This document shows positions 38,870-45,888 of a DNA stretch of 64,000 nucleotides, one piece after another. The notes beneath the pieces are model-generated. The model was given only the letters and a program-made list of their open reading frames with translations, did no database searches and was not told the origin of the DNA. The stretch covers positions 1,240,001 through 1,304,000 of the forward strand of contig CAVWNF010000003.1 of assembly GCA_963756365.1 (NCBI GenBank), in the 5' to 3' direction. The stretch is from WHTI01 sp963756365 (lineage in GTDB: Bacteria > Actinomycetota > CADDZG01 > WHSQ01). The position numbers were made by a program, and so were the translations under genes. Numbering within the stretch: position 1 is the stretch's first letter; each line of letters opens with the position of its first letter.

Positions 38870-40299
38870 GCGCGCGCCCAGGTAGCTGTGGTCACGCCCG
38901 GTTTGTCACAGACCACGCAGGCCGCCCCAGGGTCCTCGTCCTCGATCGGAACGAGGCGGACCGTCGCCTTCGTGTCGTCGGTCACCTTGCGCTCGCAGGC
39001 CTCTTCTCCGCACCAGGCACCGATCCAGAAGCCGGAGAGAGCGTCGACGCCTTCAACGAACCCCTCGTAGGTCTCGATCGCATGGGTGTTCGCCTCGCGG
39101 TAGGCGAGCGCCTCGTCGTATAGCGTCCGCTGCGCGTCCCGAAGCATCCCCGCTATCCCCGCGATCGCCTCGGCGGTAGGCAGTGCCTGCTTGTCCCCGG
39201 TGAAACGGTTAGCGACCACCACTTGGTCTGCGGCGACGTCTTTGGGACCGACCTCGATCCTCAGAGGAACCCCCTTCAGCTCCCACTCCGAGAACTTGAA
39301 CCCGGGGCGGTGCTGGTCCCGATCGTCAACCTTGACCCTGATCATGTCGGCGACCAGAGCTGCCTTGATCTTCTCGGCGACCTCGATGACGCCCGTTCGC
39401 TCATCATCGTTCCGGTAGATCGGGACGACGACGACCTGCACCGGAGCCACGGTCGGGGGCAATCGCAGGCCCCGGTCATCACCGTGGGCCATGATCGTTC
39501 CGCCCACCATCCGGGTCGAGAAGCCCCACGAGGTGCCCCACGCGTACTCCTGTTCACCCTCAGCATTGAGGAACTGGCAGTCGTAGGCCTTGGAGAAGTT
39601 CTGCCCCAAGAAGTGGGAGGTGCCCGATTGAAGCGCCTTGCCGTCCCTCATCAGACCTTCGATCGTCGTCGTATAGACCGCACCGGCGAACGTCTCCGAG
39701 GGTGTCTTCCGCCCGGTGAGAACCGGGATGGCAAGCACCTCCTCGGCTACCTCCCGGTAGATCTCGAGCATCTGCGCCACCTCAGCCTTGGCCTCGTCCG
39801 CGGTCGCGTGAGCCGTATGTCCCTCTTGCCAGATGAACTCCGAGGTCCTTAGGAACAGGCGCGTTCGCATCTCCCACCTGAGCACGTTGCACCATTGGTT
39901 GTAGAGGAATGGCAGGTCCCTGTAGCTCTGCATCCACTTCCCGTAGGTCTGCCAGATAACCGTTTCCGAAGTCGGACGGATGACGAGGGGCTCCTCTAGA
40001 ACCTCTCCGCCCCCGATCGTCACGATCGCCAACTCGGGGCTGAACCCCTCGAGGTGGTCCTTCTCTTTGTCCAGGAGGCTCTTGGGGATCAGCATCGGGA
40101 ACAGAAGGTTCTCGTGCCCGGTCGCCTTGAAGCGGTCGTCGAGAGCGCGCTGGATGTGTTCCCAGACCGCGTAGCCATGGGGCTTCATGACCATCGAGCC
40201 CTTGGGAAGTCCGTGCTCGGCCATGCCGGAACGCTTGACGACCTCCTGATACCAACCGGGGAAATCCTCGGACTGCTGAGGTAGTGCGTCTTTCGCCAT
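38863..40299 (-). CDS. proS: prolyl-tRNA synthetase
   Basis: ProS charges tRNA-Pro. The 478-residue class II enzyme is the shorter, eukaryote/archaeon-like type without the editing insertion: MAEHGLPKGSMVMKPHGYAV, EPLVIRPTSETVIWQTYGKW, the motif 2 block RWEMRTRLFLRTSEFIWQEG, GTSHFLGQNFSKAYD and motif 3 region AHGDDRGLRLPP. The C-terminal zinc-binding-like domain (CGEEACERKV and CVVCDKPG) supports this type. Its start directly abuts the stop of the YjbQ-like gene. Its 3' end overlaps that of the sensor kinase by seven bases. Confidence 0.95.
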   Translation of the reverse strand: MAKDALPQQSEDFPGWYQEVVKRSGMAEHGLPKGSMVMKPHGYAVWEHIQRALDDRFKATGHENLLFPMLIPKSLLDKEKDHLEGFSPELAIVTIGGGEVLEEPLVIRPTSETVIWQTYGKWMQSYRDLPFLYNQWCNVLRWEMRTRLFLRTSEFIWQEGHTAHATADEAKAEVAQMLEIYREVAEEVLAIPVLTGRKTPSETFAGAVYTTTIEGLMRDGKALQSGTSHFLGQNFSKAYDCQFLNAEGEQEYAWGTSWGFSTRMVGGTIMAHGDDRGLRLPPTVAPVQVVVVPIYRNDDERTGVIEVAEKIKAALVADMIRVKVDDRDQHRPGFKFSEWELKGVPLRIEVGPKDVAADQVVVANRFTGDKQALPTAEAIAGIAGMLRDAQRTLYDEALAYREANTHAIETYEGFVEGVDALSGFWIGAWCGEEACERKVTDDTKATVRLVPIEDEDPGAACVVCDKPGVTTATWARAY

Positions 40300-40674
40300 C
40301 TACTCACCCACGATCTGGACGTGTACGGATCTTTCGGACGGTCGCTCTAGTTCGATCAACAACAGACGTTGCCACATGCCTAGGTGCAAGCGGCCACCGA
40401 CCGCTGGCAGGACGAGGGATGAGGACCCGATGCTCGCACGCCGCTCGTCTGGGTGATCCTTCCTGAGGCGCTCAAGGGTAGCTCGCAGATCGGTCCACAT
40501 GCCATGTTCATGCTCGTTCAATAGCAGAGCACAGGATCCGCCCCCCGCGAAAACGGTCACGTGCCCATCGCTGATCCCCGATCCCTCCAGAACCTCAGCG
40601 ACCTCATCCGTGATGTCTACGAAGTCGAGATCCTTCGTCGTCGTGGCGGATCGTTCCGCGTGATGAGTGCGCAT
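40300..40674 (-). CDS. YjbQ/UPF0047 family protein, divergent
   Basis: The 124-residue protein has the UPF0047 layout: DLDFVDITDEVAEVLEGSGI, ALLLNEHEHGMWTDL and the C-terminal signature GRLHLGMWQRLLLIELERPS. It is shorter than Escherichia coli YjbQ and lacks two family histidines: the HTSA-type segment reads GGGSCA, and the second histidine segment is missing. YjbQ has been linked to weak thiamine-phosphate synthase activity; that activity is doubtful here. ATG 40674 follows TAAACT by eight bases. Confidence 0.75.
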   Translation of the reverse strand: MRTHHAERSATTTKDLDFVDITDEVAEVLEGSGISDGHVTVFAGGGSCALLLNEHEHGMWTDLRATLERLRKDHPDERRASIGSSSLVLPAVGGRLHLGMWQRLLLIELERPSERSVHVQIVGE

Positions 40675-40682
40675 GGCGAAGC

Positions 40683-40688
40683 AGTTTA
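40683..40688 (-). promoter_or_regulatory. -10 element TAAACT of the yjbQ-like/proS operon
   Basis: On the minus strand TAAACT is followed by eight bases and the ATG at 40674. Confidence 0.5.
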
Positions 40689-40807
40689 CGGCCCGCGAGC
40701 GGACACCCGAAGTGTGGATGGAAGGCCCCTTATTGCGCACAACCTGTGGACTACTTGCGCGCATCCCACAATCTTTCGCGTTCCCAGACTTTCTTGTGAA
40801 CTTCCCA

Positions 40808-40837
40808 TTGACGGAGGGTTACGCCCCGCCATATGTT
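40808..40837 (+). promoter_or_regulatory. SigA-type promoter of the putative structured RNA
   Basis: TTGACG (40808-40813) and TATGTT (40832-40837) are separated by 18 bases, the best -35/-10 pair I see in the window. The predicted transcription start near 40844 lies one base before the closing helix of the putative RNA. The 119 bases upstream, back to the yjbQ-like promoter, hold nothing else I recognise. Confidence 0.55.
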
Positions 40838-40843
40838 GCGTCT

Positions 40844-41330
40844 TGTCCCAAGCAGCTCAACGGCCGCAACGCCGGAACCTTCGCAAGAAGGTTCGCCGGG
40901 ACCGGAACAGTCGAAGCGCTTCGAGCGATCGACACCGACGCACCGGAGACTTCGGTCTCAGATGCGGAGGGATCCGGAACCGGTGACCCGGAACCGTACT
41001 TCGTTCCTTCGGGAACGGAGCCACAGGAACCGGGCCGGAGGTCAACGGAGTGGGATCGGTGGTGACGAGGGCTTCGGCCCTGGGCCCACCGGTTACCGAA
41101 CCCGCCTCGGCGGGAGAGGACGCAGAACCACCCCCCGGGGTGGGGAAGCGGATCACTTCGACCCGCTGGGTTGGAAGGAAGAGCCGGTTCGCCGGAGCTT
41201 CTGGAAGATCCACTGGGGGATGCAAGGCGTAAGCCGGTTCGCCGGACCGTCAACCCATCCGGGCCTCAGGAAGGCGAAGAGCACCGAGCGGTTGCTTGGG
41301 ACACTTAATTCTCGGGGGGACCCGAGTGGC
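40844..41330 (+). ncRNA. putative structured noncoding RNA, about 0.46-0.49 kb, unknown class
   Basis: No convincing protein gene fits 40675-41504. The stretch is bounded by a long-range helix: GTCCCAAGCA (40845-40854) pairs over ten bases with TGCTTGGGAC (41293-41302). Inside are hairpins with classical stable tetraloops on the plus strand: an 8-bp stem with GCAA (40875-40894); C(UUCG)G loops at 40946-40959, 41002-41017 and 41068-41081; the last sits within CGGTGG/CCACCG arms (41057-41091). Two CCGG-TTCG-CCGG elements lie at 41184-41195 and 41234-41245. A CTCGGG-GGGA-CCCGAG hairpin (41311-41326) follows and may terminate transcription. I do not see the RNase P, tmRNA, SRP or 6S signatures, so the class is unknown. 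Confidence 0.6.
41311..41326 (+). terminator. GNRA-loop hairpin ending the putative structured RNA
   Basis: CTCGGG and CCCGAG pair around a GGGA loop nine bases after the closing helix. There is no T-run, so this may instead be a further domain of the RNA. A weaker CCGAG/CTCGG stem followed by GTTCTTCT lies at 41369-41400. Confidence 0.4.
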
Positions 41331-41462
41331 TTGAGGAAAACGCTCCAATAACCGGCTCCGGCTGGCTACCGAGCGGTCCCAACGGTCACTCGGGTTCTTC
41401 TGCATTCTGGCCCTTGTACCGAACCCGGCGGAAACGGTCTTCCCCTTGGGGCGTGGCTCGCG
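41331..41462. other. intergenic remainder before the DUF4193 gene
   Basis: Apart from the weak CCGAG/CTCGG stem near 41369-41393 I see no gene, repeat or promoter here. Reading frames crossing it are arginine- or serine-rich and do not look like proteins. Confidence 0.4.
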
Positions 41463-41468
41463 TAGGGT
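41463..41468 (+). promoter_or_regulatory. probable -10 element TAGGGT of the DUF4193 gene
   Basis: TAGGGT gives a predicted leader of about 30 bases that contains the ribosome binding site AGGAG ahead of GTG 41505. Confidence 0.4.
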
Positions 41469-41504
41469 TGCGGCGAGAAATCGGAACTCACCCAGGAGCA
41501 TCCC

Positions 41505-41984
41505 GTGTCGAACGACGAGGTCCTCGATCCCTTCGAGGCCGACGAAGACGAGGACGAAACTGAAGACGACGACGACGTCGAGATCGATGACGACGAGCTC
41601 GTCATTGATGATGATCTCGACGACGACCTGGACGACGATGACGCGCTCCTCGATGACGATGAGGATGATGAGGAAGTCGCCGTCGTCTCGGTTGTAAGCG
41701 ATGAGGACGAGGACGAGGAAGATACCGAGGCGAGTCTCGACGAGATCCTCGAGGGTCGGGCCAAGGCCGAGCGTGCCATCGCCAAGGATGACGACGAAGA
41801 TGACATCGACGACGACGACCTTATCGAGTTGGCCGCCGGGGATGATGATGGCGCCGCCCCTCCCAGGGCGAAGGTGACTCCGATCAAGGAAACGCAGGAG
41901 TTCGTCTGTAAGAGGTGTTACCTCGTTAAGAACAAGTCTCAGATGGCGGACCCGAAGCGGGTTCTGTGCCGCGACTGCGTCTGA
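41505..41984 (+). CDS. DUF4193 family zinc-ribbon protein with acidic N-terminus
   Basis: The 159-residue protein is extremely acidic over residues 1-115 (long runs of aspartate and glutamate) and ends in a compact zinc ribbon: FVCKRCYLVKNKSQM and VLCRDCV. This is the DUF4193 layout known across Actinomycetota; function unknown. The acidic domain may mimic nucleic acid or contact a basic protein. AGGAG precedes the GTG start. The antisense strand of the acidic region gives a long valine/isoleucine-rich frame that is an artefact of GAC/GAT codons. The lnt gene follows after four bases. Confidence 0.88.
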   Translation: MSNDEVLDPFEADEDEDETEDDDDVEIDDDELVIDDDLDDDLDDDDALLDDDEDDEEVAVVSVVSDEDEDEEDTEASLDEILEGRAKAERAIAKDDDEDDIDDDDLIELAAGDDDGAAPPRAKVTPIKETQEFVCKRCYLVKNKSQMADPKRVLCRDCV

Positions 41985-41988
41985 TCTC

Positions 41989-42579
41989 TTGAGCCTGAGG
42001 GGGCGCCTCGGTGTCGCCCTACCGGCTGGCGTCGCTCTCAGCTTCGCCTTCCCATCCTTCGACCTAGCCCCACTCGCGTGGTTCGCTCTCGCCATACCCC
42101 TAGTGCTCGTGAAGGACCGCTCGGGGTGGGACAGCGCTCGGATCTGGTTCGCCTTCGGACTCGGGTTCTTCGGCGCTCTCCTCGTGTGGATCTCGATCGT
42201 CGGATGGGTCGCGTGGGCGTTACTCGTGGTTCTCGAGGCCTTGTTCCTGGCGGGCTTCGGGGCCGCCTACGCGACGACGAGATCCGGTGGGGCAGTCATG
42301 CGTGTGGTCGCCGCTCCCGTCTTATGGGTCGCTATCGAGTACCTACGGGCCCGGGTTCCGCTCGGAGGGTTCACCTGGGGTCAGCTCGCTCAGAGCCAGC
42401 ACGGGCTTACGTTCATGCTCAAACCCGCGGCATTGGGTGGTGGCTGGTTGGTCGCGTTCATCATCATGACCAGCAACGCCGCCATCGCCGAGATAGTCAC
42501 CTCTCGCTCGTCCCCGCGCTCGTCCCCACGCTCGTCCCGCGATCGTCCCCGCGTCGCGTCGGGATACTCGCCGGCGTAG
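41989..42579 (+). CDS. lnt: apolipoprotein N-acyltransferase, N-terminal membrane part (split gene)
   Basis: Lnt adds the third acyl chain to bacterial lipoproteins. This part holds the first membrane helices (LGVALPAGVALSFAFPSFDL, WFALAIPLVLV, WFAFGLGFFGALLVWISIVG) and the family block LWVAIEYLRARVPLGGFTWG. It starts at TTG 41989, four bases after the DUF4193 stop. The real frame is lost in four imperfect 12-base repeats at 42504-42550; the third copy has CCC (42536-42538) where the others have CCCC. Adding one C joins it to the following segment as one 502-residue protein with a linker of four RSSP repeats. Confidence 0.85.
   Translation: MSLRGRLGVALPAGVALSFAFPSFDLAPLAWFALAIPLVLVKDRSGWDSARIWFAFGLGFFGALLVWISIVGWVAWALLVVLEALFLAGFGAAYATTRSGGAVMRVVAAPVLWVAIEYLRARVPLGGFTWGQLAQSQHGLTFMLKPAALGGGWLVAFIIMTSNAAIAEIVTSRSSPRSSPRSSRDRPRVASGYSPA
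42504..42550 (+). repeat. four imperfect 12-base repeats in the lnt linker
   Basis: CGCTCGTCCCCG, CGCTCGTCCCCA, CGCTCGTCCCG and CGATCGTCCCCG follow one another. The third copy is one C short and shifts the reading frame; restoring it encodes the linker SRSSPRSSPRSSPRSSPRR. Confidence 0.85.
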
Positions 42580-43496
42580 CCGTCCTCGCGCTATCCGTCG
42601 GGTTCCTCATCCCGGCTAACGGGGCCGGTAGTGACGAGGTCCGGGTGGCGATCGTCCAGGGGAACGTACCGAGAGATTTCGAGGGCACCTTGTACGACAA
42701 GGAGATCACGATCATAGAGAGCCATGCTGATCTCACATCGACGATCCCACCGGGGAGTGTTGATCTGGTGGTATGGCCCGAGAGTTCCGTGGGGATCGAC
42801 CCAACCACCGACGAACGGGCGGGAGCGCTCATGAGTACGGCCGCACGAGAGGTTGGGGTGCCGATGATCGTGGGCGCGAACCTCGACGTCGATAACGACC
42901 ACTACAAGGTCATGGCACTCCTCGTATCTCCAGCCGGCGAGATCGTGGATCGTTACCAGAAAACCCACCTGGTCCCGTTCGGCGAGTACATCCCAGCTCG
43001 GTCTCTGATCGATTGGGTACCGATGTTGGATCAGGTTCCGAGGGACGCGATCCCTGCGTCGGAGACAGTCCTGTTCAACGTCGCCGGCGGGATAGTGGCT
43101 CCAGTCATCTCCTTCGAAGGTGACTTCGGCTCACTGGTGCGGGGACGCATCGAAGCGGGGGGCAGGCTTCTCGTAGTCGCTACGAACACCTCGACATGGG
43201 GCGATACCGGAGCGTCCCCACAGCACGTGGCGTTCTCCCAGGTGCGAGCGGTCGAGAACGGCGTTTGGGTGGCGCATGGTGCGATCTCGGGACTGTCCGC
43301 GTTCATCCGCCCGAACGGCGACATCGTCGAGCAGACCGAACTGCGGACGGCCGCTGTCATCGTCGCAACGCTCAGGTTCTCCGACAGCACCACCTTCTAC
43401 GCTCGCGTTGGTGACTGGCTGCCGATCGCGTGCTTGCTCTTTTCGGTGCTCCTGGTGGTTTCGTCCCGCCGGAGACTGGTTAGCGTGCCTGGATGA
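42540..43496 (+). CDS. lnt: apolipoprotein N-acyltransferase, C-terminal nitrilase-like part (split gene)
   Basis: After the frameshift, one membrane helix (VGILAGVAVLALSVGFLIPA) leads into the nitrilase-fold domain: EVRVAIVQGNVPRDFEGTLY, the catalytic glutamate in LVVWPESSVGID and the lysine in YQKTHLVPFGEYIP. The usual nucleophile cysteine (CYE in E. coli) is read as serine in PVISFEGDFGSLVRG. A final membrane helix (WLPIACLLFSVLLVV) closes the protein. The stop overlaps the ppm start by four bases, which matches the Lnt-Ppm pairing of mycobacteria. Confidence 0.85.
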   Translation, partial: RSSPRRVGILAGVAVLALSVGFLIPANGAGSDEVRVAIVQGNVPRDFEGTLYDKEITIIESHADLTSTIPPGSVDLVVWPESSVGIDPTTDERAGALMSTAAREVGVPMIVGANLDVDNDHYKVMALLVSPAGEIVDRYQKTHLVPFGEYIPARSLIDWVPMLDQVPRDAIPASETVLFNVAGGIVAPVISFEGDFGSLVRGRIEAGGRLLVVATNTSTWGDTGASPQHVAFSQVRAVENGVWVAHGAISGLSAFIRPNGDIVEQTELRTAAVIVATLRFSDSTTFYARVGDWLPIACLLFSVLLVVSSRRRLVSVPG

Positions 43497-44257
43497 AAGC
43501 CCTGGTCATCGTCCCTACGTTCAACGAATCCGAAACGATCGCTCATACGGTGGAGCGTCTCTTCGAGGCCACCGAGAGCGTCGATCTGCTCGTCGTCGAT
43601 GACTACTCTCCCGACGGCACCGCTGCGATCGTCAGATCCTTAGCCTCCGGCAACCCTCGCATCCACCTCCTCGAACGGAGTGGCAAGCGGGGCCTAGGGG
43701 AGGCATACGTAGCAGGCTTCCGCTGGGCACTCGAGCACGACTACGAGGTCGTCATCGAGATGGATGCTGATGGGTCGCACGATCCCCGAGAGGTCCCGCG
43801 CCTGATCGCTGCCGTCGACGGCACGGACAACGAACCGGCTGACCTCGCGATCGGATCTCGCTACATCGAAGGTGGGGGAGTATCGAACTGGAGCCCGTCC
43901 AGGCGCCGTCTGTCAAAGGCGGGCAATGTCTACGCCCACCTCATGCTGGGCTTGCACGTCAAGGACGCGACCAGCGGATTCAGGGCACTAACCAGAAAGA
44001 CCCTCGAGCGTCTCCTCGGAGGAAAGATCCGCAGCGGGGGATACGCATTCCAGATCGAGGTTGCCAGGCGAGTCAGGAACGCCGGCGGTCGGATCGTGGA
44101 GGTACCCATCACCTTCGAGGAGAGGGAAGCTGGCCTCTCCAAGATGTCTCGCAAGATCGTTCTTGAGGCCATCGTGAGCATCGCTCTGTGGGGACTGAAG
44201 GACGCCTTGTCGGGCGCGCGGAGGTCTTCGGTGCGGATCGATCAGCAAGAACCCTGA
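43493..44257 (+). CDS. ppm1: polyprenol monophosphomannose synthase
   Basis: The enzyme transfers mannose from GDP-mannose to polyprenyl phosphate, supplying mannosyltransferases outside the membrane. The 254-residue family 2 glycosyltransferase has ALVIVPTFNESETI, VVDDYSPDGTA, the metal-binding EMDADGSHDP, AIGSRYIEGGG, and the C-terminal GGYAFQIEVARRVRNAGG and FEEREAGLSKMS. It overlaps lnt by four bases. The PIG-V-like mannosyltransferase and the GDP-mannose-type enzyme elsewhere in the window could be its pathway partners. Confidence 0.93.
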   Translation: MKALVIVPTFNESETIAHTVERLFEATESVDLLVVDDYSPDGTAAIVRSLASGNPRIHLLERSGKRGLGEAYVAGFRWALEHDYEVVIEMDADGSHDPREVPRLIAAVDGTDNEPADLAIGSRYIEGGGVSNWSPSRRRLSKAGNVYAHLMLGLHVKDATSGFRALTRKTLERLLGGKIRSGGYAFQIEVARRVRNAGGRIVEVPITFEEREAGLSKMSRKIVLEAIVSIALWGLKDALSGARRSSVRIDQQEP

Positions 44258-44301
44258 GACGTTATGTCAATCACTGGCATCCGCCAAGAAGGAGAACGCG
44301 A

Positions 44302-44718
44302 ATGGGACTGAGATTCGACTGGGTGACGATCGACTGCAGGGATCCGAAGGCGGTCGCCGAGTTCTGGGCTGAAGCTCTCGACGATTACGAGATGATGGCC
44401 GATCCCGAACGTAGCAGCGACGACGAGGTCGAATTCCTCGTACTCCCGAAGAGTCGGCGCGGACCGAAGATGCTGTTCGGACAGGTATCGGATGACAAGA
44501 CGGTCAAGAACCGGGTCCATTTCGATATCCGGCCCGAGAACTCAGACGTCGCATCTGAGATCGCGCGCCTCGAGGCCCTCGGCGCGACGAAGATCGACAT
44601 CGGCCAGGGTGACGACGTCACGTGGACGGTGATGGCCGACATCGAGGGCAACGAGTTCTGCGTCCTGCGTGCGATGAGCGACGACGAGGCCGCCAAGTAC
44701 CCGGCGTGGTCCTGGTAA
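44302..44718 (+). CDS. VOC/glyoxalase-like domain protein
   Basis: The 138-residue protein has two beta-alpha-beta-beta-beta units typical of the VOC superfamily, matching the glyoxalase-like group: FDWVTIDCRDPKAVAEFWAE, LLFGQVSDDKTVKNRVHFDI-type central block and WTVMADIEGNEFCVLRA at the end. Family members bind a metal and small substrates or antibiotics; the specific role is unknown. AAGGAG upstream supports ATG 44302. Confidence 0.85.
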   Translation: MGLRFDWVTIDCRDPKAVAEFWAEALDDYEMMADPERSSDDEVEFLVLPKSRRGPKMLFGQVSDDKTVKNRVHFDIRPENSDVASEIARLEALGATKIDIGQGDDVTWTVMADIEGNEFCVLRAMSDDEAAKYPAWSW

Positions 44719-44723
44719 CACTC

Positions 44724-44774
44724 CAGCGTCGCATCCCATAATCGTGCTTATGTAAACCCGCCCACGAGACGCTG
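44724..44774. terminator. interrupted inverted repeat in the convergent intergenic region
   Basis: CAGCGTC (44724-44730) and GACGCTG (44768-44774) are perfect complements 37 bases apart, between the ends of two convergent genes. The rest of 44719-44891 shows no gene. A transcription end point is plausible but the loop is long. Confidence 0.25.
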
Positions 44775-44891
44775 CCAGAGGAGCCGGAGACGCCGGTTCT
44801 GCCCGGTCCCCTCCTCCATCGTGGCCGTGATCGGGGCTCTGGGGCCATTTCAGCGCATATGTGCAGGTCAGAGTGTCAGTGTGGGGCGGAT

Positions 44892-45860
44892 TCAGGCTCG
44901 TTCGGCGTGGAACTTCGCTAACAGAGCGGCCTCTTCGTCACGCGAGGGGCCGACCGCCATCGCGTCGGTCCCCCGGCGACCGCTCCAGGCATACGTGTCG
45001 GAGATCGTGTCGGCGAGCGACCGGAACAACAGTCCCTCGGAGACAGCCCGCATCGAATCGACATAGAACGAGGCGCCGTCCTCGGCGAGGGGGAGATCGA
45101 CCTTCTCCCGGGCAAGGAAGTCATCGTCGACCCAGGTCAGATCGCAGTCGCTGCCGGTCGCAAAGCGGATCCGATTCAGGAGCAGCCCCCACGTGAGCAT
45201 GTATTCGGGCCCAGAAGCGTTGTAGGGCCCGAACCGCCGACGATCGGCCATCCAGATCACCCAGTCGCCGAGATCCCGCCCGTCGATCACCTGCGTCAGC
45301 CGGTCGGGTCGCCCGGGGGCCATGACTTCCCCACCCTCGGCGATCCGCTCCACCCAGTACGTGAAACGGTCCGTGTGGTCCTCGGGGCCCACCACGTAGC
45401 CTGGCCGCACGATCAGGCTCCTGCGGCCGTAGACGTCCTCTACGGCCTTCTCACAGAGCACCTTGAGGCCCCCGTAGGTCTGGTCGGTGATCTCCTCGGT
45501 GGTCTCGTCCTCGAGCTTCGCCAGCGCGCCGTTCTCGTCGACCCCTATCTCGGTGAGATCCGCATATACCGATTCCGAAGAGATGAATGTGTAGTGGTGG
45601 GTGCGGTCGGCGAAGAACCGAGCCGAGTCGCCCACAACCCTCGGGATGTACCCGGAGACGTCGACCACCCGGTCGAAGTCCCTATCGGCGAGGGCATCCA
45701 GTCCTCCGTCCCTGTCCCCGAACACGTGTTCGAGGTACGGGAACGCATCCGGGTTGGTCTGCCCGCGGTGGAACAGCGTCACCTCGTGCCCGCGCGCGAC
45801 GGCGGCTTCGACGATGTGCCTGCCGACGAACTTCGTGCCTCCCAGGATCAGATATCGCAT
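44892..45860 (-). CDS. NAD-dependent epimerase/dehydratase family protein
   Basis: The 322-residue extended short-chain dehydrogenase has the nucleotide loop LILGGTKFVGRHIVEAAVAR, GDRDGGLDALADRDFDRVVD, the catalytic region FISSESVYADL with YGGLKVLCEKAVEDV (tyrosine and lysine of YxxxK-type), and IVRPGYVVGPEDHTDR. It resembles the reductase-like epimerases near chloroplast RNA-binding protein CSP41. The substrate is unknown. ATG 45860 lies six bases after a TATAGT box; the upstream in-frame extension is not used. Confidence 0.85.
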   Translation of the reverse strand: MRYLILGGTKFVGRHIVEAAVARGHEVTLFHRGQTNPDAFPYLEHVFGDRDGGLDALADRDFDRVVDVSGYIPRVVGDSARFFADRTHHYTFISSESVYADLTEIGVDENGALAKLEDETTEEITDQTYGGLKVLCEKAVEDVYGRRSLIVRPGYVVGPEDHTDRFTYWVERIAEGGEVMAPGRPDRLTQVIDGRDLGDWVIWMADRRRFGPYNASGPEYMLTWGLLLNRIRFATGSDCDLTWVDDDFLAREKVDLPLAEDGASFYVDSMRAVSEGLLFRSLADTISDTYAWSGRRGTDAMAVGPSRDEEAALLAKFHAERA

Positions 45861-45866
45861 CGGGTC

Positions 45867-45872
45867 ACTATA
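45867..45872 (-). promoter_or_regulatory. -10 element TATAGT of the epimerase gene
   Basis: On the minus strand TATAGT is followed by six bases and the ATG at 45860. Confidence 0.6.
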
Positions 45873-45888
45873 GGAGTGCCTGGCCGCC

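Noticed and set aside
41331..41346. GAGGAAAACGCTCC resembles the conserved GAGGAAAGTCC of RNase P RNA
   Set aside because: It lies outside the closing helix, at the wrong end of the RNA, and other RNase P signatures are absent.
40833..41351. Possible protein gene of 172 codons in the 830-base gap
   Set aside because: The product is low-complexity, Arg/Ser/Pro-rich, lacks a ribosome binding site, and the same bases form tetraloop hairpins and a closing helix. An alternative frame (40667-41065) has only moderate third-position GC, unlike the genes here.
41250..42095. A 281-codon antisense frame rich in valine and isoleucine across the DUF4193 gene
   Set aside because: The hydrophobic run is the complement of aspartate/glutamate codons of the acidic domain; the sense protein has a clear family match.
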